Made by a program: the position numbers and the translations under genes. Of a stretch of DNA of 64,000 nt, positions 24,990-33,298 are shown one piece after another. Numbering within the stretch: position 1 is the stretch's first letter; every line of letters begins with the position of its first letter. This stretch comes from Corynebacterium vitaeruminis DSM 20294 (GTDB taxonomy: Bacteria; Actinomycetota; Actinomycetes; Mycobacteriales; Mycobacteriaceae): positions 2,170,001 to 2,234,000 of the forward strand of contig NZ_CP004353.1 in the NCBI RefSeq assembly GCF_000550805.1, read 5' to 3'. The notes beneath the pieces were generated by a model. The model was not told where the DNA came from. It was given only the letters and a program-made list of their open reading frames with translations, and made no database searches.

Positions 24990-26633
24990 TTAGCCGAAGG
25001 TAAACGAGTAGAGGCTCAGCCCTCTCGAGGCCTCGATGGTGAGCACCTCGTCGATCTGGGTGTCCTGCTTGACCAGGTCGATGGTGCCGTCGCTAGTAAC
25101 GTCGAAGGAGGGCTCGCTGCCGTCCGCCCGGCGTAGGGTGACGGTGCCGTGGCCGCTGACGACCAGCTGCACCCACTTGGCCTTGGCGGCGAGCAGGACC
25201 CGCGCGTCTTTCACCGCGGTGATGGACTCGCCGCCCAGGTTCCAGGTGCCAGCGAGCGAGTATTGGCCGTCGACCGGGGTGGTCTCGTCGAAGGTGACCT
25301 CACCGTCGCGGTACTGGTGCGGGCTGTGGGCGTAGTACTGGGCGCGCTTGGTGCCCAGGTAGGTCTCGGGGTTGCGCGACTGCGCCGGAGGTGAGGCCTG
25401 CACGCCGTCCTCGACGGGGTCTGGCAGCACGACGTGAGGGTTGGCCTGGGTGAGCAGCTCGCGCACGAGCGACTCGGTCTCCGCGTAGGCGCCCTCGCCC
25501 TCGTGGATCTGGCGCACCGCGCCGTGCGCGTCGACGAGGTAACGCGCCGGCCAGTAGCGGTCGTCGAAGTTGCGCCACGTGACGAACTCGTTGTCCTGAA
25601 CCACCGGGTAGTGGATGCCCTGCTCGGCCATGGCGCGCTCGACGTTGGCGGTCTCGTGCTCGAAGGCGTACTCGGGGGAATGGATGCCGACGACGGTTAG
25701 GCCCGCGTCGCGGTACGCGTCGTAAAGCTTTGTCACGTGCTCGTTGGCGCGCTGGCAGTTGATGCACGCGTACGCCCAGAAGTCGACGAGCGTAACACCC
25801 GCGGTGCGCGGGTCGACCGGGCCGCCGCCCAGCCAGGTGCCCTCGGCAAGCGCGGGGACCGCGCCGCAGTCGCTGAGCCTCGAGGGGTCGGCCTTGCGGC
25901 AGTCCTTAAGCGACCCGCTCGCGGAAGGCGCGTCTACCTTCTCTCCCAGCGCCTCCTGCACGCCAGCGGTGTAGTCGGGAAGCGCCCGCTGGATGCGCTC
26001 GGGGGCGTTGGTGGCGATCGCCGCCGCCATGGCCAGCACCACCACGCCCGCGACGACTCGGAACGCGCGGTCGTGCCGGTGGAAGAAGTCGACCCGCTCC
26101 CCCACGCGATTACCGCCGACCGCGAAAGCGAGCAGGGGCACGGCCGCGCCCACGGCGAAGCCCAGCGTCATCGCAACCAGCCGCGCATCGACGCGGTCCG
26201 AGGCCGCCGCGACCGTGATCGCCGCGAGCACCGGCCCCGCGCACGGCACGTAGACCACGCCCATGGCCAGCCCCACGACGAACCCGCCCCTGCCGCGCGC
26301 CTTCTGCTGCAGGGAGCCGAAGCGGGGCAGCTTCTCGAACGGCGCCTCGAGCAGGCGGTAGAAGGAGGGCACGAGCATGCCGATGCCGACGAGCACGAGA
26401 AGCGCGATGCCCACCCAGCGCAGGGTATCCCGCGGCAGGCCGAGGGCGCTCAGTGCCGCGGCGCCGAGCAGGGTCGTCGCGGCGAAGCTCGTGACAAGGC
26501 CCGCGACGACGAGGTAGGGCCTGCTCCGGCTGCCGCCGGAGACCGCCAAGACGAGCGGGAGGACGGGCAGGATGCACGGCGAGATGCCGGTCACCGCCCC
26601 GCCGATGAGCCCCACGACGATTGCTTGCCACAT
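24990..26633 (-). CDS. dipZ: DipZ: CcdA-like membrane domain fused to thioredoxin-like domain
   Basis: A 547-residue exported-thiol redox protein. The N-terminal CcdA-like domain of six helices has both cysteine motifs (GISPCILPVLPLVL, VYVPCAGPVL) that pass electrons across the membrane. A thioredoxin/TlpA-like domain follows with CINC at about residues 289-292. The last 130 residues are the beta-sandwich domain known from mycobacterial DipZ. I use the ATG at 26633 since AAGGAG lies 8 bases upstream; the extension to 26678 is not needed. A SigK-like promoter is found at 26720-26748. In M. tuberculosis dipZ lies between mpt83 and mpt70, members of the SigK regulon; here it faces the sigma factor cluster itself. 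Confidence 0.9.
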   Translation of the reverse strand: MWQAIVVGLIGGAVTGISPCILPVLPLVLAVSGGSRSRPYLVVAGLVTSFAATTLLGAAALSALGLPRDTLRWVGIALLVLVGIGMLVPSFYRLLEAPFEKLPRFGSLQQKARGRGGFVVGLAMGVVYVPCAGPVLAAITVAAASDRVDARLVAMTLGFAVGAAVPLLAFAVGGNRVGERVDFFHRHDRAFRVVAGVVVLAMAAAIATNAPERIQRALPDYTAGVQEALGEKVDAPSASGSLKDCRKADPSRLSDCGAVPALAEGTWLGGGPVDPRTAGVTLVDFWAYACINCQRANEHVTKLYDAYRDAGLTVVGIHSPEYAFEHETANVERAMAEQGIHYPVVQDNEFVTWRNFDDRYWPARYLVDAHGAVRQIHEGEGAYAETESLVRELLTQANPHVVLPDPVEDGVQASPPAQSRNPETYLGTKRAQYYAHSPHQYRDGEVTFDETTPVDGQYSLAGTWNLGGESITAVKDARVLLAAKAKWVQLVVSGHGTVTLRRADGSEPSFDVTSDGTIDLVKQDTQIDEVLTIEASRGLSLYSFTFG

Positions 26634-26719
26634 GGTGTGTCTCCTTGAAGTTTCTCGTGCCAGGCGCTTTACCCGCATCGCTGCCGAGCCCGCGGCCTGG
26701 CGCCAACGTGTACAAGGTG

Positions 26720-26748
26720 TTTCGGCGCGGAGGGGCCCGCCGGATTGG
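26720..26748 (-). promoter_or_regulatory. SigK-like promoter for dipZ
   Basis: On the minus strand CCAATCC (26742-26748), exactly 16 bases, then CCGAAA (26720-26725). This fits the published mycobacterial SigK pattern CCATCC-N16/17-CCGAAT, and the same -35 and spacing occur in the opposite direction at 26839-26867. Confidence 0.65.
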
Positions 26749-26838
26749 AAACCGCTGCCGCTAGGCCGGCGCGGGCCCGCGCCTGCCCCCTCAAGCCGCC
26801 CCCTTAAGCTGGGGTGATGAAAAAGTTGATAACTTTCC

Positions 26839-26867
26839 CAATCCGATGACGCCGGTGGCTACGATGT
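26839..26867 (+). promoter_or_regulatory. SigK-like promoter for the lipoprotein-sigK-rskA cluster
   Basis: CCAATCC (26839-26845), 16-base spacer, ACGATG (26862-26867). The -35 and spacing are identical to the divergent dipZ promoter; the -10 is less good. The leader to the lipoprotein ATG is about 85 bases, the same as on the dipZ side. Confidence 0.55.
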
Positions 26868-26956
26868 TCTTTGTGACGCCGCGCCCCGCGCCGCGCACCG
26901 AAACATTCGCTCGGGCCGATCTCGTGATCACCCACACTTTTCTCGAGGAGAAGAAT

Positions 26957-27226
26957 ATGAAGAACGTCCGCATTGCCGCCGCTGCCCTGGCACTCGCCGT
27001 CGCTACCACCGGGCTTGCCGCGTGCTCCAACTCCCAGAAGGATTCCCAGACCGGCTCCGTCGACACCGCCACCTCCGCCAAGATGACGGCCACCAAGTCC
27101 TCCAGCGCCTCCGAGACCTCCGACGCCATGGAGTCCGACTCCATGATGAGCGACGAGATGTCCATGTCCGACTCCATGGAGCCCTCCAGCGCCATGATGA
27201 TGAGCTCCGAAGCCGCCACCAACTAA
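26957..27226 (+). CDS. Short methionine-rich lipoprotein upstream of sigK
   Basis: An 89-residue lipoprotein with signal MKNVRIAAAALALAV and lipobox LAAC (Cys23). The mature 67 residues are unordered, made mainly of Ser, Asp/Glu, Ala and Met, with ten methionines, many in SMM, DEM, SMS and MMM groups, and no aromatic residue. I chose the ATG at 26957 because GAGGAG precedes it and the signal peptide begins there. It ends 3 bases before the sigma factor and shares its promoter. Methionine clusters can bind Cu(I) or act as oxidation buffers; both are inference. In mycobacteria the SigK regulon also contains surface lipoproteins (MPT83), but this protein has no fasciclin domain. Confidence 0.8.
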   Translation: MKNVRIAAAALALAVATTGLAACSNSQKDSQTGSVDTATSAKMTATKSSSASETSDAMESDSMMSDEMSMSDSMEPSSAMMMSSEAATN

Positions 27227-27229
27227 TCC

Positions 27230-27802
27230 ATGGCCCCGCTCTCGTCCACCAGGCAGGTCGCTGATGGCCTCTTGGTCGAGGCCGGAAGGGGCAGCACCGA
27301 GGCTTTTAGCCAGCTTTACGACGCCTACGGCCCCCGCGCCATGGGCGTCGCTATGCATGTCTTGCGAAACCGCGAGCACGCCGAAGAGGTGGTCCAGGAG
27401 GTCTTCGTGGAGGTTTGGCGCAAGGCGCCTACCTACGATCCCGACAAGGGAAGCGCCGCGGGCTGGATCCTGCGGCTCGCTCACTCGCGCGCCATCGACC
27501 GGCTGCGGTCGATCATCGCCGCCGCGGAACGCGACGAGCGCGACGCGATGCTGGAGGCCACCACCCGGTTCACCGTCGTCGAGGACGACGCGCTCGGCAA
27601 CGTTGAGGGCGAGCGGCTGCGCCGAGCGGTCGACTCCATCGGCGAGCCGCACCGCACGGCCGTCATGCTCGCCTTCTTCGCGGGCCTAAGCCACTCCGAG
27701 CTCGCCGAGCACACCGGCGTAGCACTCGGCACCGCGAAGACCCGCGTGCGCGACGTCCTGAAGAAGCTCAAGGCCCTGGTTGGGAAGGAGGCCCTGTCGT
27801 GA
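27230..27802 (+). CDS. sigK: ECF sigma factor, SigK type
   Basis: A 190-residue group-4 sigma factor. Region 2 covers about residues 20-95 (FSQLYDAYGPRAMGVAMHVL, EEVVQEVFVEVWRKAPTYD, WILRLAHSRAIDRLR) and region 4 about 130-180 (EPHRTAVMLAFFAGLSHSEL, GVALGTAKTRVRDVLKKLK). The pattern VFVEVWRKAPTYDPDKGS is typical of SigK-like proteins. The end overlaps the anti-sigma start in GTGA. Autoregulation is likely because a SigK-like promoter precedes the cluster. SigK identity rests on the RskA-type partner, promoter pattern and the dipZ neighbour; another ECF group cannot be ruled out. Confidence 0.85.
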   Translation: MAPLSSTRQVADGLLVEAGRGSTEAFSQLYDAYGPRAMGVAMHVLRNREHAEEVVQEVFVEVWRKAPTYDPDKGSAAGWILRLAHSRAIDRLRSIIAAAERDERDAMLEATTRFTVVEDDALGNVEGERLRRAVDSIGEPHRTAVMLAFFAGLSHSELAEHTGVALGTAKTRVRDVLKKLKALVGKEALS

Positions 27803-28394
27803 ACAACGACGAAGCATACGACTTCGATCGCGAAAGCGCCGACGCCCTGCTCGGGGCGGTTCCCCCGGTCGCCCCCGCGAGGGGCTCAAGGACGAGATCA
27901 TGGCCGCGGTCGCGGCCCCGCAGCACTCGGGCAGGGTGATCCCCTTCCCGCGGCGGCCCTTCGCCGCCGTTGCCGCTGCCGTCCTGCTCATCGCGGGCGG
28001 GCTCTCTCTGCCGCCGCTTCTCGATGACAACCAGCAGGCGCAGAACGCCGCCTCGGGCGAGGAGGCGATGCACGAGATCATGGGCGCCAGCGACGTCGTC
28101 AGTGCCAACCTCGACGCCTCCGGCGCATCGCTTTCCATCGTGTCCTCGACCTCGATGGACAAGGCGGGCGCCATGGTCGACGGCGAGCCCGCCCTTGCCG
28201 ACGGCATGGGCGCCCAGGTCTGGAGCGTCGACGACCAAGGCGAGCTCACCTCCGCCGGGGTCATCGGCCAGGACCCGCACGAGGACGTGTGGATGCCCTT
28301 CGACTCCCACGGGTCACAGGTGATCGTCACCGAGGAGCCAGCGGCTGGCAGCACGCAGCCGACCGGGCGCGTGCTGGCCCAGGTGCGGCTGTAG
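27799..28394 (+). CDS. rskA: RskA-like anti-sigma factor, interrupted by a one-base frameshift
   Basis: Membrane anti-sigma factor for the sigma factor upstream. Translation from the GTG at 27799 gives MNNDEAYDFDRESADALLGAVPPVAPARG, then the frame shifts at the GGGG run at 27881-27884; the sense continues in another frame as LKDEIMAAVAAPQHSGRV, a membrane helix (FAAVAAAVLLIAGGLSLPPLL) and an RskA-type extracellular domain (GASLSIVSSTSMDKAGAMV, AQVWSVDDQGELTSAGV). Adding one G to the run restores a single frame of 198 residues. So this is either a sequencing error, a slipped homopolymer that can switch, or a true loss. If lost, the sigma factor would be unrestrained. The visible N-terminal part is short compared with other RskA proteins. 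Confidence 0.75.
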
Positions 28395-28409
28395 GCCCCA
28401 GGCATAGCG

Positions 28410-28441
28410 AAAGCCCACGACCACTCGGTCGTGGGCTTTTA
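28410..28441. terminator. Bidirectional terminator between rskA and ndk
   Basis: Perfect stem AAAGCCCACGACC/GGTCGTGGGCTTT with ACTC loop and T run on both strands. Confidence 0.9.
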
Positions 28442-28457
28442 CTATGGGCAGGTCGCC

Positions 28458-28868
28458 TTAGAGGTTCGGGAACCAGATGCCGATCTCGCGCTCGGCGGAC
28501 TCAGGAGAGTCGGAGCCGTGGACGACGTTCTCGGCCACGTTCAGCGCGAAGTCGCCGCGGATGGTGCCGGGGGTCGCCTTGGCCACCGGATCCGTGCCGC
28601 CGGCCAGCTGACGCCAGGCGTCGATGGCGCGGTCGCCCTCGACGACGCCGGCGACGAGCGGCGCGGAGGTGATGAACTCGACCAGCTCGCCGAAGAACGG
28701 CTTGTCGGCGTGCTCGGCGTAGTGCTTCTCGGCGGTCTCGCGGTCGGCGACGCGCAGGTCCATGGCCACGAGCTTGAGGCCCTTGCGCTCGATGCGGGCG
28801 ATGATCTCGCCGACGTGGCCGTTGGCGACGCCGTCCGGCTTGATAAGGATCAGGGTACGTTCAGTCAT
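28458..28868 (-). CDS. ndk: Nucleoside diphosphate kinase
   Basis: A 136-residue kinase that balances NTP pools. It has [16 protein letters not shown] at the start and the active-site histidine segment [20 protein letters not shown]. The ATG at 28868 gives the family length; the longer frame to 28934 adds an unlikely tail. In mycobacteria ndk directly follows rne; here the dehydrogenase, dipZ and the sigma factor cluster stand between them. Confidence 0.97.
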   Translation of the reverse strand: MTERTLILIKPDGVANGHVGEIIARIERKGLKLVAMDLRVADRETAEKHYAEHADKPFFGELVEFITSAPLVAGVVEGDRAIDAWRQLAGGTDPVAKATPGTIRGDFALNVAENVVHGSDSPESAEREIGIWFPNL

Positions 28869-28952
28869 AGTGAGGTACTTTACAGTTTGCCTTTTCCCCG
28901 CGCACCCCAAGGGTTGTAGCGAGGCGCGGGTCACACCCGGCCGCTACACCTG

Positions 28953-29309
28953 CTAGAACGGGCGATCCTTGCCCGCCTCGCCGAGCTCGATGCCGTAGGC
29001 GTCGGCAAGCGCGGAAACCGCCTGGTGCGCCTGCTCGTCGGTGATCCCCCTGCACCACAGGTGCGTCTGCGTGATCGCGCCGCGCTCATCGCCCAGGCGC
29101 AGCATCGCGGCGATCTCCTCGCGCTGCTTGTCGGTGTAGCTCACCGAGTACTCGCCGTACTCCCTGCCACGCTGCACGAGCGCCAGCACTACCGCCGCGC
29201 AGGCCAAGAAGATGGCGATGAGCGCCGGGACGTCGAGCCCGGCAAGCTTTGCCGCCACCGCGAGCAGACACAAGACGGCGGCGAGCAGGAAGAGGGTTCT
29301 GGTACGCAT
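28953..29309 (-). CDS. Small membrane protein of unknown function
   Basis: A 118-residue protein not recognised by me. Two hydrophobic helices (RTLFLLAAVLCLLAVAAKLA and LIAIFLACAAVVLALV) are followed by a soluble region of about 65 residues with a predicted helical, acidic character (KQREEIAAMLRLGDERGAI, TDEQAHQAVSALADAYGIEL). It is upstream of ndk and may be cotranscribed. A GCTTGCCGACGCCTACGGC motif copy lies in the coding end (28992-29010) and there encodes LADAYGI. Confidence 0.7.
   Translation of the reverse strand: MRTRTLFLLAAVLCLLAVAAKLAGLDVPALIAIFLACAAVVLALVQRGREYGEYSVSYTDKQREEIAAMLRLGDERGAITQTHLWCRGITDEQAHQAVSALADAYGIELGEAGKDRPF
28992..29010 (-). repeat. Extended dispersed motif in small membrane-protein gene
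   Basis: Minus-strand GCTTGCCGACGCCTACGGC: complete extension, one core change. Confidence 0.7.
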
Positions 29310-29335
29310 GGGGCCTTTTGAAGTACAAAGAAACT

Positions 29336-30256
29336 ATGGTCAACGTTGAGATTATCGCACCCCGCGACGTCCCGCTGGGCGGCCTTCGCTCCATGGAGGT
29401 GCGCCGCACGCTCCCGCACCGCGCCCGCCCCACCATCGGCGCGTGGTGCTTCATCGATCATTACGGCCCCGAGCGGCTCACCATGGACGTCGCGCCGCAT
29501 CCACACAGCGGCCTGCAGACCGTTTCTTGGCTTTTCGACGGTCACATCTCGCACCACGATTCCGCGGGGCACCACCTGCCCGTGCGGCCCGGCGAGCTCG
29601 TGCTGATGACCGCGGGGAGAGGCATCAGTCACTCGGAGGTCGCCGTCGACCAGATGCTCCACGGCGCCCAGCTGTGGACCGCGCTTCCCGACGCCCACCG
29701 CTTCGATGCCCCGCGCGTCGACCGCTACCGCCCCGCCCCGGTGGAGGCCGACGGCGCGACGCTGCTGGTCTTCCTCGGCACGCTGGCCGGAAGCACCTCC
29801 CCGGTGCGCGCGGCGACGCCGCTGGTGGGCGCAGAGATTCGACTTCCGGCGGGCACGCGGCTTTCCCTGCCCGTCAACGAGTCCTTCGAGCACGGGGTAC
29901 TCGTGGACTCGGGCCGTATGGCCGTCGAGAAGCGAAACGTGCACCCAGGAGAGCTCGCCTATACCGGCGTCGGCGCGAGCGAGCTGCTGTTGGAGGCGGA
30001 GACCGATTCGCGGGCGCTGCTGCTGGGCGGCGAGCCGTTTCAGGAGGAGTTCGTGATGTGGTGGAATTTCCTGGGGCGCACGCACGAGGAGGTCGCCGAG
30101 TATCAGCGGGAGTGGAACGCGGGCGGCGGGCGATTTGGCGTGACCGAGGGGTACGAGAACCCGCTCGGCGGGCTGGGGCGCATCCCCGCCCCGCAGCTGC
30201 CGACGGTGCGCATGCGCCCGCGCAGGCTTGCCGAGCCGGTGGCCCGCCTGCGCTAA
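29336..30256 (+). CDS. Pirin-family bicupin protein
   Basis: A 306-residue pirin-like protein; family members bind iron and some oxidise quercetin. The N-terminal cupin has RPTIGAWCFIDHYGP and the metal ligand segment APHPHSGLQTVSWL, then GRGISHSEV; the C-terminal pirin domain follows (LPVNESFEHGVLVDSG). The start ATG at 29336 is just downstream of the promoter gap shared with the divergent small membrane gene. It stands upstream of the iron importer but is separated by the DtxR box. Role unknown. Confidence 0.9.
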   Translation: MVNVEIIAPRDVPLGGLRSMEVRRTLPHRARPTIGAWCFIDHYGPERLTMDVAPHPHSGLQTVSWLFDGHISHHDSAGHHLPVRPGELVLMTAGRGISHSEVAVDQMLHGAQLWTALPDAHRFDAPRVDRYRPAPVEADGATLLVFLGTLAGSTSPVRAATPLVGAEIRLPAGTRLSLPVNESFEHGVLVDSGRMAVEKRNVHPGELAYTGVGASELLLEAETDSRALLLGGEPFQEEFVMWWNFLGRTHEEVAEYQREWNAGGGRFGVTEGYENPLGGLGRIPAPQLPTVRMRPRRLAEPVARLR

Positions 30257-30305
30257 TGAATCTCCGGTCACCCCCGGCCTTTCTAAAACGATTTCTGCTA
30301 TTTTC

Positions 30306-30324
30306 TTGGGGTAGCCTAAACTAA
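30306..30324 (+). promoter_or_regulatory. DtxR/IdeR iron box
   Basis: The 19-base site TTGGGGTAGCCTAAACTAA agrees with the consensus TTAGGTTAGCCTAACCTAA at 16 positions, including the whole TAGCCTAA centre. It lies 52 bases before the substrate-binding protein ATG, where it would overlap the promoter. It predicts repression of the importer when iron is plentiful. Confidence 0.9.
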
Positions 30325-30375
30325 TTTCGCTTGCGCCGCTCGGCGCTCGAATCCCCTGTCCCCCAAGGAATCCGA

Positions 30376-31419
30376 ATGTCAATCACCAAGCGCGTGTGCG
30401 CGACCATCGCGGCGGTTGCCGCCATGTCCCTCGCCGCCTGCGGCGCCTCCGAGACCGTAACCGAGCCCACCTCGGCCGCCAGCGGCGAGGGCCACACCAG
30501 CTACCCGCTCACCATCGAGAACTGCGGCCAGAGCGTCACCTTCGACAAGGCCCCGGAGCGCACCGTCTCGCTCGACCAGGGAAGCACGGAGATCCTTCTC
30601 TCCCTGGGGCTCGAGGACAAGGTCGTCGGCACCGCGTCGTGGACCGACCCCATCCTCCCCAGCCTCGAGGAGGCGAACGCCGAGGTTCCGCGCCTTGCCG
30701 ATAACGCCCCCACCTACGAGGTCGTGATGGGCACCGACCCCGACTTCGTGACCGCCTCCTTCGCGCGCCACTACAAGACCGAGGGCGGCGTTGCCTCCCG
30801 CGAGCGTTTCGCCGAGACGAACATCAATACCTTCCTCTCCCCCACCGACTGCGAAGGTTCCAAGACGATCAACGGCGGTGGCACCCGCTCCGTCGCGCTC
30901 ACCGAGGACAAGGTCTACGAGGAGATCTCCACCCTGGCGGAGATCTTCGACGTGCAGTCCCGCGGCGAGGAGCTCATCAGCGAGCTCAAGTCGCGTGCCG
31001 ACGCAGCCACCAAGGACATCAACGGCTCCGGCCAGACGGTCGCCTACTGGTTCGCCGACACCAAGACGCCGTATGTCGCCGGAGGCCTCGGCTCTGCGGC
31101 GATCCTGTCAAACAAGACGGGGCTTAAGAACGTCTTCGCGGACACCGCCGACGACTGGCCCGCAGTCGGCTGGGAAACCGTCGTGGAAAAGAACCCGCAG
31201 ATCCTCGTGCTCGGCGATCTGCTTCGCGACCGTTTTCCCGGCGATCGACTCGACGACAAGGAAGAATTCCTGGCCAGCGACCCGCTGACCTCCACGATGG
31301 ACGCGGTCAAGAACGAGCGATACATCGCTTTGCACGGCGCCGAGATGAACCCCTCCATCCGGTTCGTCGACGGGCTTGAGAAGATCTCCGCCTACCTCAA
31401 GGAACACCCCCAGAACTAG
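30376..31419 (+). CDS. Siderophore ABC transporter substrate-binding lipoprotein
   Basis: A 347-residue FepB/FecB-like binding protein that takes ferric siderophore outside the membrane. The ATG at 30376 starts a signal with lipobox LAAC (MSITKRVCATIAAVAAMSLA then Cys20). Conserved parts include the helical start ERTVSLDQGSTEILLSLGLEDKVVG and the C-terminal lobe with WPAVGWETVVEKNPQILVLGD. First gene of the importer operon, controlled by the DtxR box upstream. The particular siderophore is not evident. Confidence 0.92.
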   Translation: MSITKRVCATIAAVAAMSLAACGASETVTEPTSAASGEGHTSYPLTIENCGQSVTFDKAPERTVSLDQGSTEILLSLGLEDKVVGTASWTDPILPSLEEANAEVPRLADNAPTYEVVMGTDPDFVTASFARHYKTEGGVASRERFAETNINTFLSPTDCEGSKTINGGGTRSVALTEDKVYEEISTLAEIFDVQSRGEELISELKSRADAATKDINGSGQTVAYWFADTKTPYVAGGLGSAAILSNKTGLKNVFADTADDWPAVGWETVVEKNPQILVLGDLLRDRFPGDRLDDKEEFLASDPLTSTMDAVKNERYIALHGAEMNPSIRFVDGLEKISAYLKEHPQN

Positions 31420-31461
31420 CCGGCTACCCAGCACCGCTAGAAGGAAGATTGTATCTCCTCC

Positions 31462-32538
31462 ATGCTTGATACTCACGTACCAGAGTCCGCGACGACCGCA
31501 CCGGCGGCCGCGTCGCGGTTTCCCCGCATCTCACCGTTTACCCTGATCGTCGTGGCCAGCTCGCTGGTGTTGCTCGCCTTCTCGGTCGGCGTGGCAATCA
31601 CACTCGGCCCAGCGAGCGTTTCGCTTGTCAACGTCCGCGACATCGTGCTCAATCACTTAGCAGGAGCGGACATCCCCGTCAAAGCGTCGAAGGACGCAAT
31701 CGTGTGGGAGGATCGCCTCCCGAGGGCACTCATCGCGGCCTGCTGCGGCGCTGGCCTTGCGCTCTGCGGCGTCATCATGCAGTCCCTTTTGAAGAACGCG
31801 CTTGCAGACCCTTACGTTCTGGGTATTTCCTCGGGCGCTTCGACCGGTGCCGTCGTCATCGGTGTCCTCGGGCTCGGCTCGGTGTCCTTGGGGCTCTCCG
31901 TCGGTGCTTTTGTCGGCGCTCTCGTCAGCTTCGCCGTGGTTCTGCTGCTTTCAAGGCTCTCCGGGGGTTCGTCCTCCAAGGTGATCCTCGCGGGCGTGGC
32001 GACGACACAGCTTTTCTCCGCACTGACCTCCCTCATCGTGTTTGCCTTCGCGGACTCTGATGAGACCCGGGGCGTCATGTTTTGGCTGTTGGGCTCGCTC
32101 GAAGGGGTTCGGTGGAACGACGTCGTCTTGTGCGTGGTGGTGGTCATTGCCGCGACCATCGTGTGCGTGTATTTCGCCTACGTGCTCGATGCGTTCACCT
32201 TCGGCGAGGAGGTAGCGCATTCGCTCGGCATCAACGTCGGCGCGGCCAGGATCGCATTTCTCACGTTGACTGCCCTGCTGACCGCCACCCTAGTGTCCGT
32301 GGCCGGAGCGATCGGATTCATCGGGCTCGTTCTCCCGCATGCCGGCCGCCTTGTCGTCGGCTCTGCCCACTCTCGACTCATTCCCGTGACCATTGTCTTC
32401 GGTGCGATATTCATGGTCTGGGTGGATGCATTCTCCCGCGTTTTGTTTTCTCCCACTCCCCTCCCGGCGGGCGTGGGAACGGCACTGATCGGTGTCCCCG
32501 TCTTCATCGCGTTGCTGATCCGCAAGAAGGGGGTGTGA
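31462..32538 (+). CDS. FecCD-family siderophore ABC permease
   Basis: A 358-residue permease with about ten membrane helices. Family motifs: VWEDRLPRALIAACCGAGLALCGVI with LLKNALADPYVLGISSGA near residue 115-130, and GFIGLVLPHAGRLVVG near residue 290, which couples to the ATPase. Follows the binding protein by 42 bases and precedes the ATPase by one base. Confidence 0.95.
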   Translation: MLDTHVPESATTAPAAASRFPRISPFTLIVVASSLVLLAFSVGVAITLGPASVSLVNVRDIVLNHLAGADIPVKASKDAIVWEDRLPRALIAACCGAGLALCGVIMQSLLKNALADPYVLGISSGASTGAVVIGVLGLGSVSLGLSVGAFVGALVSFAVVLLLSRLSGGSSSKVILAGVATTQLFSALTSLIVFAFADSDETRGVMFWLLGSLEGVRWNDVVLCVVVVIAATIVCVYFAYVLDAFTFGEEVAHSLGINVGAARIAFLTLTALLTATLVSVAGAIGFIGLVLPHAGRLVVGSAHSRLIPVTIVFGAIFMVWVDAFSRVLFSPTPLPAGVGTALIGVPVFIALLIRKKGV

Positions 32539-32539
32539 G

Positions 32540-33298
32540 ATGACCCTTCGCGCGAAGGATTTGGTGTGGGATCGAGGAGGAAATCTCGTGGTCAACGGGG
32601 TCAGCCTCGACCCTCACGACGGCGAAACCATCGGGTTGCTCGGGCCGAATGGCTCGGGCAAGTCCTCCCTCCTGCGGTTGATGGCGGGCATGGCACAACC
32701 TACGTCCGGTGAGGTTTTGTTTGCGGAGAAGCCTTTGGCGTCGACAAGCAAAAAGCAACGTGCTCGGGCGATCGCCGTGGTTTCGCAGCATGCGGACACC
32801 ATCGTCGACATCAACGTCCTCGAGGCCGTGAAACTTGGGCGAATCCCCCACCGCGGGACTTTCGGCGGCGACCCGGTACGTGACGCCGAAGCGGTCGAGC
32901 GCGCGCTTGAACGCACGGGGCTCATCCAGCTCAAGGACAAGCCCTGGCACAAGCTCTCGGGCGGCGAAAGGCAGCGCGTCCAGATCGCACGCGCGCTCGC
33001 TCAGGAGCCCACCCAGTTGCTCCTGGATGAGCCGACCAATCACCTAGACATCAAGCACCAGCTCGAGCTGCTCCGGCTGGTTGTCGCGCTGCCGCTCACC
33101 TCCATCATCGCCATCCACGACCTCAATCTCGCGGCGCTGTTCTGCGACCGAGTCGTCGTCTTGCGTTCCGGCGAGCTGGTCGCCGCCGGCCGCCCCGCCG
33201 ACGTGCTGACTCCCGCCCTCATTCGCGATGTCTACGAGGTGGAGGCCAGCGTCGAGCCGCTCGGGGCGGGTAGGGTGCGGATTAACTACGCGGTGTAG
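32540..33298 (+). CDS. FepC-type siderophore ABC ATPase
   Basis: A 252-residue ATPase with Walker A GPNGSGKSS, signature LSGGERQRV and Walker B LLLDEPTNHLD followed by the switch histidine in IIAIHDLNLA. Completes the three-gene importer. Its last 17 bases overlap the convergent HNH gene. A dispersed motif copy at 32739 lies between Walker A and the signature and is read as LASTSKKQ, in a variable loop. Confidence 0.95.
   Translation: MTLRAKDLVWDRGGNLVVNGVSLDPHDGETIGLLGPNGSGKSSLLRLMAGMAQPTSGEVLFAEKPLASTSKKQRARAIAVVSQHADTIVDINVLEAVKLGRIPHRGTFGGDPVRDAEAVERALERTGLIQLKDKPWHKLSGGERQRVQIARALAQEPTQLLLDEPTNHLDIKHQLELLRLVVALPLTSIIAIHDLNLAALFCDRVVVLRSGELVAAGRPADVLTPALIRDVYEVEASVEPLGAGRVRINYAV
32739..32749 (-). 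repeat. Dispersed motif core GCTTGTCGACG
   Basis: Exact minus-strand core with GCTTTTT on the left and CCAAAGGC on the right, inside the ABC ATPase gene. Confidence 0.7.
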
